Below the pieces are notes generated by a model that was not told where the DNA came from, searched no databases, and saw only the letters and a list, made by a program, of their open reading frames with translations. Positions 1 through 10,667 of a stretch of 64,000 nucleotides of DNA are shown one piece after another. The DNA lies in contig WIUZ02000016.1 of the NCBI GenBank assembly GCA_015956445.1, forward strand, positions 248,001 through 312,000, in the 5' to 3' direction. Source of the DNA: Thelephora terrestris (lineage: Eukaryota; Basidiomycota; Agaricomycetes; Thelephorales; Thelephoraceae). The first letter of the stretch is position 1, and every line of letters starts with the position of its first letter. The position numbers and the translations under genes were made by a program.

Positions 1-160
1 TCTGGATCCTCCGCCCCCTGCACCTGTTGTGCTGACTGCCCAAGTGTCATCCTTATCGAACTGGGTTGCGAAGTTACGGACATCACAGCTCGTGTGAGTA
101 AGTAATCCACATTTCTGGCCAGGACTCGAGTGCAGGAGTTTCGCCCCCTTCGTGTTTTGC
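1..160 (+). pseudogene. 3' relic of a DUF6535-family gene
   Basis: The first 160 bases align by eye with the junction between the large exon and the last exon of the five DUF6535 genes downstream. Position 1 matches the Leu-Asp-Pro-Pro codons of gene D. It is followed by a version of the Ala-Asp-Cys-Leu ... Leu-Gly-Cys motif (around 32-80), then an intron-like stretch ending in a copy of the 'ccaggactcaagtgcacgag' acceptor region (about 120-145). The similarity then stops, and no last exon follows before the transposon block. So another array member lies at or beyond the left edge and is broken here. The family assignment rests on within-window similarity. Confidence 0.7.
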
Positions 161-281
161 TCCTCGGTTGATTGACACACTTTTTTTCGCGCTCCTTGAG
201 TCAATCTTCGCCAAAAATGAGTGACTGTCCACAGGACTAGATTACAGCAGTAACATATATATATCTGTTGCAGAAAGGTGC
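161..281. other. Gap between DUF6535 relic and CACTA-like unit
   Basis: No gene is seen. The stretch contains a T-run (181-187) and an alternating 'atatatatat' tract near 256-264, just outside the candidate left end of the mobile unit. Confidence 0.4.
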
Positions 282-293
282 CACTACACACCC
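282..293 (+). repeat. Left terminal inverted repeat, CACTA-like unit
   Basis: CACTACACACCC pairs with 6432-6443 (10 of 12 bases when reverse complemented). Beyond the perfect CTACACACCC core the match continues weakly with gaps for about 12 bases. Confidence 0.5.
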
Positions 294-483
294 AATCCTG
301 CGTCACGCGGGATTCGGCTGGCTTGGACCAGCCTGATTGGCCCTGATCGGTCACCTGTTCGCCAGGGGTAGATCGGATGCTCGACAGCAGGAAATCCCAG
401 CTGGAAACCAGCTGGTTTGCATGTAGATGTGATTTGGGTACAAGGTTGAAAATAGATTTAATGCCACGCTAATACAATCTGGC

Positions 484-3400
484 CTATGGAACCATGGCCC
501 CCTCCTCGTCTACGTCCATAAATTCCTCCCCACCAGGTTTGGGTCCAGCCTTCGGAGCCTCCTGTTTCGGATCAACTGTGACAGCCTTCTTTGCGGCCCG
601 TTCGTCTGCAGCTTTTTTCCGCCGCTTCTCCTGTCCCGGTCGCAGTGTGGACGCCCGTTCACGATGCCTCTGTTGCCGCTCGTCGGCAGGAATCAGGCGC
701 ACCGGGGATATGAGCTCTCGCCTAACTCTCAAGCGGAGCAAATGACCATTGTGAAGTGAGTGAGTGTTTATTACCCACTGATCAATATCCCGGTGTTCGA
801 TAGCATCGTCGAGTATGTCATCACAGACAATACGCTCCTGCCGTCGAGCACGCTTTCCAGTGGCCGAACAGCCGGCAGACGGGCAATCGTGTTGGACATT
901 AAAATTAAATTCCAAATCCTACAGAAAAGTCAGAACTTTCGAGGACGAGTGACATGATGGTGATATGTACCTCAACTGGCACAACGACTGAACCTTGGCC
1001 GTTGGGCGGTGTCACTTTGGCCAGACGAGGCATACCAAATATTGGGTGCCTTGATTCCAGCATCTGGTACACGGTGATGACTGCGAGCCCCTTTACTTCA
1101 CATTCGGTTGGTGCCAGTAACTCAACGATCCTTCCACAGATTGTTGAGCACTTCTCAGGAGGATCAGCGGCTGACCCGCTGCTCGTGTCGGGGGTGCGAA
1201 CCACGGCGAACACCCACGATCCAACGTAGCACTGGTCGTTGGACTTCATCGAAACCGAGTACTTCACTTCGAACCACGGTTGCTCGGGGTCTTCGCAGAA
1301 TTGGGATGCGTTTCCCGCCTTCGATGCCATTAGCTCGCGCCATGTCTTTGATGGACGGTATCGAGGCCCTTTCTTGGGAACAACATAAGGGGACAACTTT
1401 ATTGACCCTGTAATGCGAATGAATCACATGAACCTTGTTAGAAACAAAAGACGAACCTCCAGACATGGCAGCCTCACCAGCCCAGCCAAGGTTATTTCGG
1501 AGAACGGGGTCCTCAGAGAGCTTTTCCCGAATCGCAATCCCAGCTTGGACCCAATCTCCTGATTTCGTCTTCCACCAACCTCCAGATATCCGTTGCTTGA
1601 ACCCATCTTGACCACCTAGCTGGACCGCAATGTCACGACTCGGTGCTTGGTGATTTGAGAGGACCGAGCAGGATCGAAAAACAGCGTTGAAACATTCAAA
1701 TACCTCTGTCGCCTCGCCGACCAACGGACCATAGTCTCGAACGTCATCGGGAATGTGAGTCAAGAGGTGGAGTTTTATCTTGGAGATGATCTTCAATGGG
1801 TCAATTGTCGCAAATGAATCGAGAACATTTGCAATTGCAATCTCAAGGTCACCCTGAGTGATGAAAGTCAGCCCTATTGCAAAACAATACTGGCTTAAAG
1901 AACAGGCATACCTGGTGTTGCTTTGGGTCTACTATTTCAGACATCCACAAGAGAGCAGTGAGCTCTCCGATTGCCTTCCACACAGAAAATAAATCCGAGG
2001 AGACAAGATCGTACGCAACGAAGACAAAAGATTGGATGATGGTCTTCAGCTGACGTCCAACAAGAGATTTTGCATACTGTATCATGTATTCAGGGCGAAC
2101 GGAATGCACACTGACACTGTTCCAGTCAAGACCATGGAGCCGTGTTGTGAACGTTGACTTTTTGGTGGCCTTCCATGGTGTGTGACTCATGTGCCATGCG
2201 TATTTGACAATCCCAAGCAGGATTGTGTGGAGCAACTCGACAGGGGAATCCCTGGTCGGGTCAAACCCTTTCCAAAATTTAGATTGATAAATGACAGAAA
2301 TTTTTGCAAACCAACCTCTGAGTGTGAGATGGCTGCTGATGATCTCATGCTCATGCACATCAACCCACACCTTCAAAGTCTTCTCAACCTCATCGGCTGG
2401 CCGAGTTTCTGATCCCTTTATAGCACGATTGATGATGTCATCAATCCAGAACTGTGCGTGCGGATCCTTCACACCAGTTGCTGTTTGAAGTGTTGCAACC
2501 GGTGTCTTCTTGCCACGACATGCCAGATAAAGTTGCTCCTTCACAGAATTGATGACATCTGGCGCTGAGCGTAGTTTACCGGGCTGCAAGTACACATGTC
2601 AGTGGTATGTGGATAACTTTGTCATGCCACGTACCAAAAAGAAGCTTTCATAGCCATCATCCGACTCCTTTTCTTTCTGGGTCCCTCCAACCTCACATCT
2701 CCTACAAGGGAAATTGCCCTTTGAACCAATGTGGCAAGCGATCTCACTCTGCATTGGGTTGTCAGATCGATCAGTGTCAATGAAGATGCGGACTCTTGCG
2801 GTCTCGCGGGCTTGCACATCATACACGGTTATAGGATTGGTGTGTGTTGATCTATTCAAAGTTTGGGATTAGCCTTAAATCTGCAAGAAACACGTGGTGA
2901 TACACACTCAATGGTTTTCTTCAGTGTGCTAAACTGCTCAGATATTGATGCAGTTGGGGACGTTGATACAAGGTGGACATGAAATTCTTGTTGGAGATAA
3001 CGCCTGGGGAGATTCCTATGTGCAGTGTAAATATTCCAGTGTTTGTTCCAAGCCTTTGACTTATTTCCCGAGACATCGTCTGCAAAGTAATCGGCAAAGC
3101 TGGTGTAAAGAGGTGCTCCACCCGCAATTACTCGGTCAGGATTCGGCATTGCCTTCACATATGTCTCGTATGACCGTGCTATGTCACAGTCAAGGCACAT
3201 CAATACATTCCCATGTGAGGCAAACGTGGGTGGCTTACTATCGCAATCTGGCAGTAGGTTCTTTTCTTGAAGGTCATAGTAGTTGTCTTTGAGGTCTTTG
3301 ACGCTCACAAGCGTGGTCCTCTCATCTATGACCGATGCCCTACCGTCACTGAAATCCACCTCGAAAGCCTCAGCGTAGAGCTCTCCTTTGTACTTTACCC

Positions 3401-4699
3401 ATCGCTCAGGTACGATGTACCTTCCGTCCCGAAGGCGGGCAAACTCGAAGACGTAGAAATGTCTCGACCCAATTGCCACCATCGGGGTGAGGATGCGAGG
3501 GTCAATTCGCTTGCGCCATTTTTCACCTTGCCAGACCTCACTGACATGACCATCGGTTATCTCAGGGTAAAACTCGAGATGCGGACGTATCAGCGGGTTT
3601 GAGTAATCCTAGAAAAGAGGCTCAGTTGTGCCGATGGAATGTTGTGATGAGTCGCAGACCTTCGCAATGATGTCTCTGATGTCGTTCTGAAAAAAAATGT
3701 TCCCTTGTGGTGACCTGAATTGTTCCGTTGGAACTCCTGACTCGGCTCGAAGGCTTTCTTGCATTTTCCGCAGTTCCTTCAACGAGGGCACATCACGGAC
3801 TCCCGATTGACCAAGAACCCACAGGAAGATTTTCATGAGCGCATCAGAAATCCGAAGCCGTGGAAAGCTATCGAGTGCGTCCAGAAGGAACATCTGGGGG
3901 AAGATTGAGTCAGGCGCAAGAATACCACCATGGATTCAAACGCACCGTTTTCGATGGGTACGGGTACCACTCGGGGCTTGATTGTGTCGGAGTTGATGTG
4001 TCCGCAGTGGTGTGAGACGACCGCTTCACATTGTCGTCATCGGCCCGGCCTATGGTCGTTGAGTGTGTTTGTCAATCACAAACCCTGAGTGAAGACATTA
4101 CCAAGTCTTCGCATGACACCCGTGATAGTCTCGTCCCCATCGTCGTAGAAGGAAGTCGATTCTGTGGGTCCGACAGCGCCAAAATTGAGAGTCTCAAGGC
4201 GCCTCCGCAAGGCGATGTCGATGATCTCATCCTCGTCACCGTTGTCACTGTCATCAAAGTTGTGGGCAGCCTGCTCGAACCCTTCAATCTCAAACCTCTC
4301 CCACATCTCCCTCTCTCTCAATGTCTCATTGTTGTTAACAAGGGTACGTGGCGGTGGCCTATTGGGCAACTCTCCAGACAATGGCGATAGCGGTCGTTCC
4401 GCTTCGGCCGCGAGAGCCTCGGCGTCGAGTCTCTGGTTTCTTATTTGGGCCATGGACTCTTCTTTTCTGGTCCTAGCTGCAGTACGGATAGCGCGTTGGT
4501 GTGCTTGGCTTTCAACGTGCTTTTTAACGCCTCTCCGCTGGAAAGGCAAAGCCCCGAAAACGTGCGCTTTACATGGCAAACACAAGACCTTCTTGGGGTC
4601 GCTCTCCAATTCCTCAAGGCCTGCATTCCAGTGAGCCCTCACATCGTGTGTGCAGGATTTGAATTTACCTTCAGGGAGGTCTTTTCGTACACCTGGCAT
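484..4699 (-). CDS. Large Tnp2/CACTA-like transposase candidate
   Basis: Ten exons can be joined without a stop: 4699-4102, 4049-3946, 3893-3660, 3608-2908, 2851-2635, 2583-2316, 2267-1912, 1853-1457, 1407-971 and 918-484. They total 3,747 nt (1,248 aa). The N-terminus carries a Cys-x2-Cys ... His-x5-His zinc-finger-like motif (CLPCKAHVF onward), followed by charged linker and an EWYPYPSK segment. A Cys-x2-Cys motif (FPCRRCEVGG) follows mid-protein, then FDPTRDSPVELLHTILLG, which resembles the DPMH...LLG..KH core of CACTA Tnp2 transposases. The C-terminus has Cys-rich NVQHDCPSAGC and a basic tail. I know this protein type as an uncharacterised, multi-copy family of Agaricomycetes; the transposase role is inference. 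The start at 4699 was chosen because the longer frame to 4861 would overlap the divergent gene. The intact frame suggests a recent or functional copy. Confidence 0.7.
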
Positions 4700-4837
4700 C
4701 TGTTCAGGTTCGCGTGCAAGGGTTCGATGAAGCGAGCGTGGTCGCGGCACAGGATCCGAAACACTTGTGGTCGTCTCCGATCCCGCCCCTTGTTCCTGGT
4801 GTGAAAAAATCCACTTCTCCCCTCCCTTCCACCACCA
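4700..4837. promoter_or_regulatory. Short bidirectional promoter region
   Basis: Only 138 bp separate the start codons of the two divergent genes of the CACTA-like unit, so both promoters must lie here or overlap the 5' coding parts. It has a pyrimidine-rich stretch just before the right-hand ATG. No clear TATA box is seen. Confidence 0.5.
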
Positions 4838-6166
4838 ATGCCTCGCCGCTCCCGCCCTCAAAATATCCAGGACGAGTTGGATCTACTCATTGCAGCTGCA
4901 GATGAGTTCCGAGACTCCGAACTGCCTGAACCCACCGCGGCCCGGGAAAAACGTGGGTTTCCGGACGACAACGAAGGCAACTCCGCTGCGGGAGATGAAG
5001 ATAATGAACCTGGCGCCGGTGAAAACGAAGCGGGTCTCGAGTACACCCCCGGTCTCCTACTTGGGCAAAACTGAAACTGACCGCAACTCACAGGAACTAC
5101 ACTCCGTCTGAGAAGCAACTCTTTGTTCAAAACCTCGCAAAACGGTTGAAATTGAACAGCGCGCAAGCCGCTGACATTGACAGATTCAGCAAGGTACTTT
5201 CCTCAGCTCGTTCTGCACTGTTTCTAACATTGGCCCACGGCGTTAGGAGACACTCAACACAAAACTTGTTGTGCTCTACGGCGAAACTATGTCGCTATCA
5301 GCCAAGGTCAACAAATTAGCTGAGAGTGTTGGCCCGGCCAATTTCGTGTTAACCAAGGCAATCACTGTAATGTATAGCATCACTTTCAGCCATGCCCACA
5401 GCTCACGAAACGCCATAGGATAACATAAAGCACATTGTGCGGCACACCTTCCTTGACCCCGCGGTGAAAGATTACAAGGCAGAAGATACCATCAAGCTTC
5501 TCGTTGTCGTGAGTTACCGCGCTCGGTGGCGCGTGGCCTGTCAGCCATCAAGAACGATGCTTAACCTCATTCCAGGACAAAATCCGACAGTCTCTCGACG
5601 GCATCCCAAAGGATCTCGAACGGACAAACCCGCAGGCGTGGCACCAGGTTGAATCGAGGGTCGGTTACGAGGTGACTCAACTTCGGGGTTCGATCAAGAA
5701 AGTGGTGAGTGTTGAGATCATCGTCTTGGGCCACCTTGCTTATTGCATGTCAGTTGAAGGAAGACTCAGCCCTGGAACCTGCAAAACAAATGAAGCTTTT
5801 CGCCCTCACGAAGGCCATCATGACCCGAACATCCGAAAGCGACATTCACAAATTCGGCGTCGAGACGTTCATGCGGGTGGCACTATTTGTACGTCCGTAT
5901 GATCCCCCTCTCTTCGTGGTATAATTGACACGTGGATTGCAGCGTAAAGTTTACCCAAAGCATCCCGGAGAGAACTTTTGGGACACCGTGGATGACTGGT
6001 TGGCTGAGATGTTCAGCGGAGGCAAGGCCGCATACGAGAAGTGCGTCGATATTTTTCCACCTCTTGGTTCCCACATCTTAGAACGCTGCACAGGGCGATG
6101 GCCGGCCTCGTTGCCTTGGACCGCAAAACATACGGGGTGCAGAACACGGGTGACATAGCTCAGTAA
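4838..6166 (+). CDS. Uncharacterised second gene of the CACTA-like unit
   Basis: Eight exons join in frame: 4838-5040, 5094-5193, 5247-5366, 5419-5508, 5576-5704, 5754-5888, 5943-6040 and 6082-6166. They total 960 nt (319 aa). The N-terminal 70 residues are acidic and low-complexity. The rest looks helical, with no membrane segment and no catalytic motif I recognise. Recognisable stretches are YTPSEKQLFVQNLAKRL, IVRHTFLDPAVKDY and AKQMKLFALTKAI. I recall proteins like this as hypothetical proteins in Agaricomycetes. It is divergent from the transposase-like gene, and both sit between the inverted ends, which suggests a partner or accessory protein of the element, as TnpA-like proteins are in plant CACTA elements. 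The function is not known to me. Confidence 0.7.
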
Positions 6167-6431
6167 TTTAAAATCCAATATATTAGCTTGTTTCTGGCTG
6201 AATTTCGACGTGAATTAAATGAACCTGAAAAACGGGGATCCCGTGGGGATGTGCGGGAGGGGCACGTTGATTCTCGATGGACCATCCAGCTGAAATTCAC
6301 CTATGATGGATCCACGAAGATCCGAATTGAAGCGACAGCTGGTTTTCAGCTCAGCCAAACGCTGCGAGCGGGTGGCGTGATCATCGGTTTCCGGGACCGA
6401 TCTCCACCTGATTTGAAGCTGCGCCAGGGAC

Positions 6432-6443
6432 GGGTGTGTAGCC
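6432..6443 (-). repeat. Right terminal inverted repeat, CACTA-like unit
   Basis: GGGTGTGTAGCC is the inverted partner of 282-293, with two terminal mismatches. It lies 61 bp before the Tc1/mariner insertion. Confidence 0.5.
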
Positions 6444-6504
6444 GAGATCCGCGGTGTTCCAGACCCTCCAGAACGGTCGGGGTCCTTCAAGTTTGCCTTC
6501 CTTA

Positions 6505-6612
6505 CAGCGGTTGTCACTAAATATGGCGCGGCGCGATTTTCAATCGTTCAGCACCAAAAACGAAAAAACTTCTTGCTCGAAGAGAGACCCACAATTTCAT
6601 GTACTACGAGTT
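6505..6612 (+). repeat. Left terminal inverted repeat of Tc1/mariner element
   Basis: It starts CAGCGGTTGTCACTAAATAT and matches the reverse complement of about 9976-10082. The first ~35 bases are nearly identical and similarity remains through the AAAAACTTCT block and beyond. Confidence 0.92.
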
Positions 6613-6884
6613 GTGACTGCCTACGAAAACCTCAATGAAAGTTGTCTGATGCAAAAAGTGCGATAAGGTGCGACCATTCTCATTTGAGATGGTCACGGCG
6701 GTGACACCTGTATCTGACCACCATGGGCACTTGCTCTTCCTGTCCCTCTCCCACAGCCAACTCCAACCTCACCGCATGCCGATACAGGCCTTTCCAGTTT
6801 CCAGGACTTTGCGGCCATCGCTCGAAACCTCCGCACTCTGTGACGCCGTGTGACAAAATGTGACACATCTTGCCCACTTCCACA

Positions 6885-8082
6885 ATGAACCGAGAACGGC
6901 TTCACCGCCATCGATACAGTTCAGATCTTCTAGAACGAGTCGTTTCCCTGCACCACTTCCTTCATTACAACACGGCAGACATTGCTGACATACTCAACAT
7001 TAGCCGGAGGGTTGTACAGAGGACACTCAGGTTGTGGAGGCTCACTGGGATTGTCAAGCCACCCCATGTGCGAGTATGCCGACCGAAAGCAAGAATCCTG
7101 TCTACTCAACATGTCAAGGTAAACAGATTTGTCATCAGTGACTAGAAGGGTTCACCGTTATCAAGTTTATGTTAGGGGTTCTTGAACACGACCCCGATAT
7201 GTACCTCGATGAAATCGCAGAACAGCTTCGCCTCAGACATGGGGTGAACATCTCATTACCCACTGTATGGCGAACCCTTGGGACACTTGGCCTTAGTAGA
7301 AAGAAGGTGGGCGATTTTTTTCTGTCACCCTCAACACCGTGCCTCTTAGTGTCATCAAATAGTTATCAAAGCCTGCAAGAGAACGTTGTCAAGAGGAACG
7401 ACAGGCATTCGCAGCACTGATTGGGATGGAGGACCCGACACGGCTTGTTTTTTTAGACGAGACATCGGTCGATCTTCGGGTTACCTATCGGTTGATGGGA
7501 TGGTCACTGGTGGGTTTGCGTGCACAACGAAGGTCCCATTTTGTGCGAGGGACACGGTGCGTGGAGGTATCTAATTGTAGATATTTAGCTTTATATTCTC
7601 CCAGGTATACAATGCTCCCCGCCCTCTCGAGTGAGGGCCTTGTTTACACGAAGATTATTGTTGGCCCTTATGATGGGGATTCATTTGTTCGATACATTGA
7701 AAATCTTGTCGAACATATGAATCCATACCCCGCACCCAAGAGCATTCTCCTCATGGACAATTGCTCTATACATCATGTCGAAGGTGTATCAGAACTTTGC
7801 AGTGCACGGTAAGGTGGTTTTTTTATAACGGTGACTGTGAATGGTGAAACAAGATCCAGGGGTATCAAACTTATCTACCTCCCTGCATACTCGCCTGACT
7901 ACAACCCAGTTGAAGAGATGTTTTCATTTGTAAAGGCATACATAAGGAGAAATGGAGAATGCTTTCGTGCTGTAGCTGAGTCTGGCGATGAAGTGGCACC
8001 CTTTCTGTTCTTGCACGAATCTCTCTCAGGTATTACTGCAAACCATGCGCGCGGGTGGTTCAACCACTGTGGGTACGTGTAA
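6885..8082 (+). CDS. Tc1/mariner DDE transposase
   Basis: Five exons (6885-7118, 7166-7306, 7363-7556, 7605-7808, 7854-8082) give 333 aa without a stop. Residues ~1-75 form a paired-like helix-turn-helix (IADILNISRRVVQRTLRLW), and a second HTH follows (ISLPTVWRTLGTLGL). The DDE/D catalytic core shows FLDET, then LLMDNCSIHH, then YLPAYSPDYNPVEE. By my count 36 residues lie between the second Asp and the Glu that follows NPV; this depends on the last splice site. The enzyme cuts and pastes the element at TA sites in the nucleus. The start ATG at 6885 follows the left repeat with no upstream in-frame ATG. All key residues are present, so activity is plausible. Confidence 0.92.
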
Positions 8083-8216
8083 TATATGTAACATTGTTCC
8101 TTCGAGTACGATGTAATAGGCTATGATTTACAGTATTGAACTACCCTTCGAAATAATGTACAATATCGGGAGGTCATCGAACGAGAGCTAAGCAACGACA
8201 CCATCAAGAGCAAAAA

Positions 8217-9535
8217 CTATTTTTGACCATATTCATCCATCACCTTTCGGACCGCCCTAGCAGTGCCTTCAGGCATACTCACTGACATTTCGAGCATTTT
8301 TTCGTTCATGTGGAAGATTTCTGAGAGGTCAAGGTAACCTTTCTCCTCGAAGGTTGATGCGTACTTTACAACCTCTCGTCGTGGGTCCTTTTGTTGAATT
8401 GTATGAAGAAAGTCGGCGATTGAAAGAGACGTATAAGCGGGATCCAGGGAAGGTTCAGGCTGGGCCATCGGCACAGGGGTAGTGGATGGCTGGCAAGATG
8501 AGGAGAGAAGCCGACTGGGGTGAGGACGAAACTCGTTGAAGAGCGACATATCGGGTGGACTATTGATCGTAACATCTGTTGAATTTCCGGCCTAAAGGCT
8601 ATCGTCAAACCTCCTTCAGGCAAGCATTAGATTCAAACTTACCAGTGCGAGAGCCCACACGTCCAATTGCTGGAAGGTGAGGCGACGGTGCACACCGAGG
8701 TTGGTAATTTTGCAGGGGACATCAGGACCGCATCTTTGACATTGGGAATGTTGCTTGATCAGCAAATCATGATACAACTGCTCCCTCTCAGTCAACGGGT
8801 TCTCCTCTTTGACCTCTAGTAGGAGGTACTCGTCCTCTCCATCTTCGGCGTCGAGGTTGAGGAGAAGGGGAGCCGCTTTGGTCTTCGACTTCAACTTTAG
8901 TTTAGAAGCTCCTGGCTGGGATTGCGGCTTCAACCGTTGTTTCAGGCTGTTCAAATACTAGTGGAGAACATGCATGAGCAACGACCATGAGAATGAAGGT
9001 ACCCATACCTCAGACTCAGCGATGCCAACGATAATTTCAACTTCCGAAGGCTTGCGTTGTCGAGATATTGTTTCTCGAGCACGTCGCATGGCAGTAACCC
9101 ACTCCTCGGGTGTATCCAATATTGTGGCAGGGTCTTTCTTTTTGTCTGTAGATAACTTCCAAGTCAAGGTCGGCTTGCGCTTGACTTCGGTGCAGTGGAG
9201 GGCCTTGTGTGTCGCTGTGGCAACCTCTTCCAGTGTCGTCGCTTCATTGATGAGGAACCGAGTTGAAGCATCGCCGAACGTGGGAAGGACACAAGATATG
9301 CCTACAGGTGATGAGAAACTGGTGATTGAGTAAGGATATACCGAGAATACGCACGAGGATTGACTTTGTCCTTTTCCCCCTGAGTGTGCCCTCCAAATTG
9401 AATGCTTTTCTTCATCTCATAGTAAGCTCCAGCCTCTTCTCCTTCTAATCCAAGTGGGGCGCCCGAAATGTCTTCGTCCAGTTCGACCCCAGAAAGCAGA
9501 TATTGATCAACCTGCTGAGCGATCGTTCGTGGCAT
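8217..9535 (-). CDS. Passenger gene of the Tc1/mariner element
   Basis: Four exons (9535-9355, 9301-9009, 8957-8643, 8591-8217) give an intact 387-aa protein, convergent with the transposase. The N-terminus is acidic. The middle (residues ~55-160) contains TRFLINEATTLEEVATATH and TILDTPEEWVTAMRRARETI and is probably helical. Next come a Lys-rich linker and a Cys motif (CQRCGPDVPC) followed by a basic HRRLTFQQLDVWALAL. The last ~70 residues (SIADFLHTI ... RAVRKVMDEYG) have the hydrophobic pattern of a SAM-like helical bundle. No nuclease, polymerase or membrane motif is seen. Its position inside the inverted repeats makes it part of the element. It could be a DNA-binding or regulatory partner, but the function is unknown. 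The start is the first ATG in an upstream-open frame. Confidence 0.8.
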
Positions 9536-9975
9536 TGCAGTGGGAGGGGGATGGATCCTGGGGCGACCACCCCCTTCGCCTTGCCTTCCACGTTTTGTAG
9601 TTTTCTTTGTATCCTTTGGCGTGATGAACGAGAGGGACTGTGGTGATATAGAGGGGAGGTGAAGGACGTGGTGGTGGAAGATTGGTACAAAGCGGGGCGG
9701 AGACGTGTCACGGAAGTGTTGTGTACATCGGACTGCTTGTCACGCTTTCTGTGTGAACGAAATTGGCCACGAAAGAGCCTTGCTTGTGGCTGGAGAGTGT
9801 GTGCTGTTGCTTATGGAAGACACGCGAACCGCCCCGTGCAGGCGGTTTGTGGAAAGACCGCGGGATGGTGAGGCGCTGGTCACCTTCTGGGCCACTGCGC
9901 CAGACGAAAGCAGATTCTCCTCACTGCTTCGCTCCAACAGGATAACTTTTGCTAGCACCTTTGCATGCTGTCAAA

Positions 9976-10082
9976 GCTTATTCTACACGAAACCATGGGT
10001 TTCCCATCGAGGGAGAAGTTTTTTCGGTTTTTATTACCGGCGATCGGAAATCGCGCCGCGCCGTATTTAGTGAAAACCGCTG
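9976..10082 (-). repeat. Right terminal inverted repeat of Tc1/mariner element
   Basis: The reverse complement starts CAGCGGTTTTCACTAAATAC and aligns with 6505-6612. Confidence 0.92.
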
Positions 10083-10667
10083 TAACAGTCCACAAATACT
10101 CATCTAGGTTTGAGTGTACAATGTGTGCATCCCACGGACAGTCACCCAATATACTTAGGCTTATGATACAGAATAATCAACTAGCCTAAGCGTTCCTGGC
10201 CTCAGGGAGCAGCGAACTTGTAGCCGAAAAAAACTCCCGCTCGCACAATTGAAAGTTCGATCTCGATCTTCGTTTATGTTCAGTAAGAAATTGTTCAAGA
10301 CCGTAAACTAGACTGGTGAACAGGGTTTTTGTGGGGTCGGGGGTGAATTGAGCTTTGCGACGGGGCGACGGAGGGTGACGGACTCGGTCGCTTAGACGCT
10401 GAGAGCCTCGTTGCCGAATTCGTTTCCCTCTTCAACTGAACAACGACATCCATGATGCAGCACCTGGTTGCTTCGGTATCAGCCCTTTCTCGACTCTCCT
10501 CGCCCCAGAAGCGGAGGTGAATACCAAATGCAAGCCAATCGTCCGACAAGACCCATGAACAGGGGTGAGGTATTGGATGTGGGCGTATGCTTACGTCGTG
10601 GCAGTGTAGTGGCGCAGGGCTCGCTGGCTTTCTTAGCTATATTTTATATTCTCTCCCTCTGTTATCC
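10083..10667. other. Intergenic, with a dispersed repeat
   Basis: No gene is supported. The part around 10450-10560 (GCAGCACCTGGTTGCTTCGG onward) resembles 23005-23110 upstream of gene D, and weakly 32800-32880 downstream of gene E. It is thus a piece of the amplified unit's intergenic DNA. An AT-rich 'agctatattttatatt' at 10635-10650 lies just upstream of gene A's ATG and could be its TATA region. Confidence 0.45.

Larger units (their letters stand above)
282..6443. mobile_element. CACTA-like two-gene DNA transposon (candidate)
   Basis: Two divergent, intact genes (484-4699 minus, 4838-6166 plus) lie between short inverted ends. The left end CACTACACACCC (282-293) matches the reverse complement of the right end at 6432-6443 in 10 of 12 bases. 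Inside the ends, two further pairs occur inverted and in the same order: GATCGGT (345-351 / 6396-6402) and AAACCAGCTG (405-414 / 6336-6345), as expected of subterminal transposase-binding repeats. The left terminus starts with CACTA; the right one ends TAGCC instead of TAGTG, so that end is degenerate or misplaced. I see no clear 3-bp target duplication. The larger protein has a Tnp2-like motif. The alternative is a pair of host genes with chance end similarity. Confidence 0.55.
6505..10082 (+). mobile_element. Complete two-gene Tc1/mariner-type transposon
   Basis: The 3,578-bp element is flanked by TA on both sides (6503-6504 and 10083-10084). Its ends start CAGCGGTT..TCACTAAATA and form terminal inverted repeats of roughly 105 bp that are mostly identical with scattered substitutions. 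It encodes an intact DDE transposase on the plus strand and an intact second gene on the minus strand, converging. Every hallmark of a TA-targeting Tc1/mariner element is present: TA duplication, inverted repeats, helix-turn-helix plus DDE transposase. Intact frames and matching ends suggest a fairly young, possibly still mobile copy. Confidence 0.93.

Noticed and set aside
4700-4861. N-terminal extension of the transposase-like gene to 4861
   Set aside because: It would overlap the start of the divergent gene; the ATG at 4699 gives a clean divergent pair.
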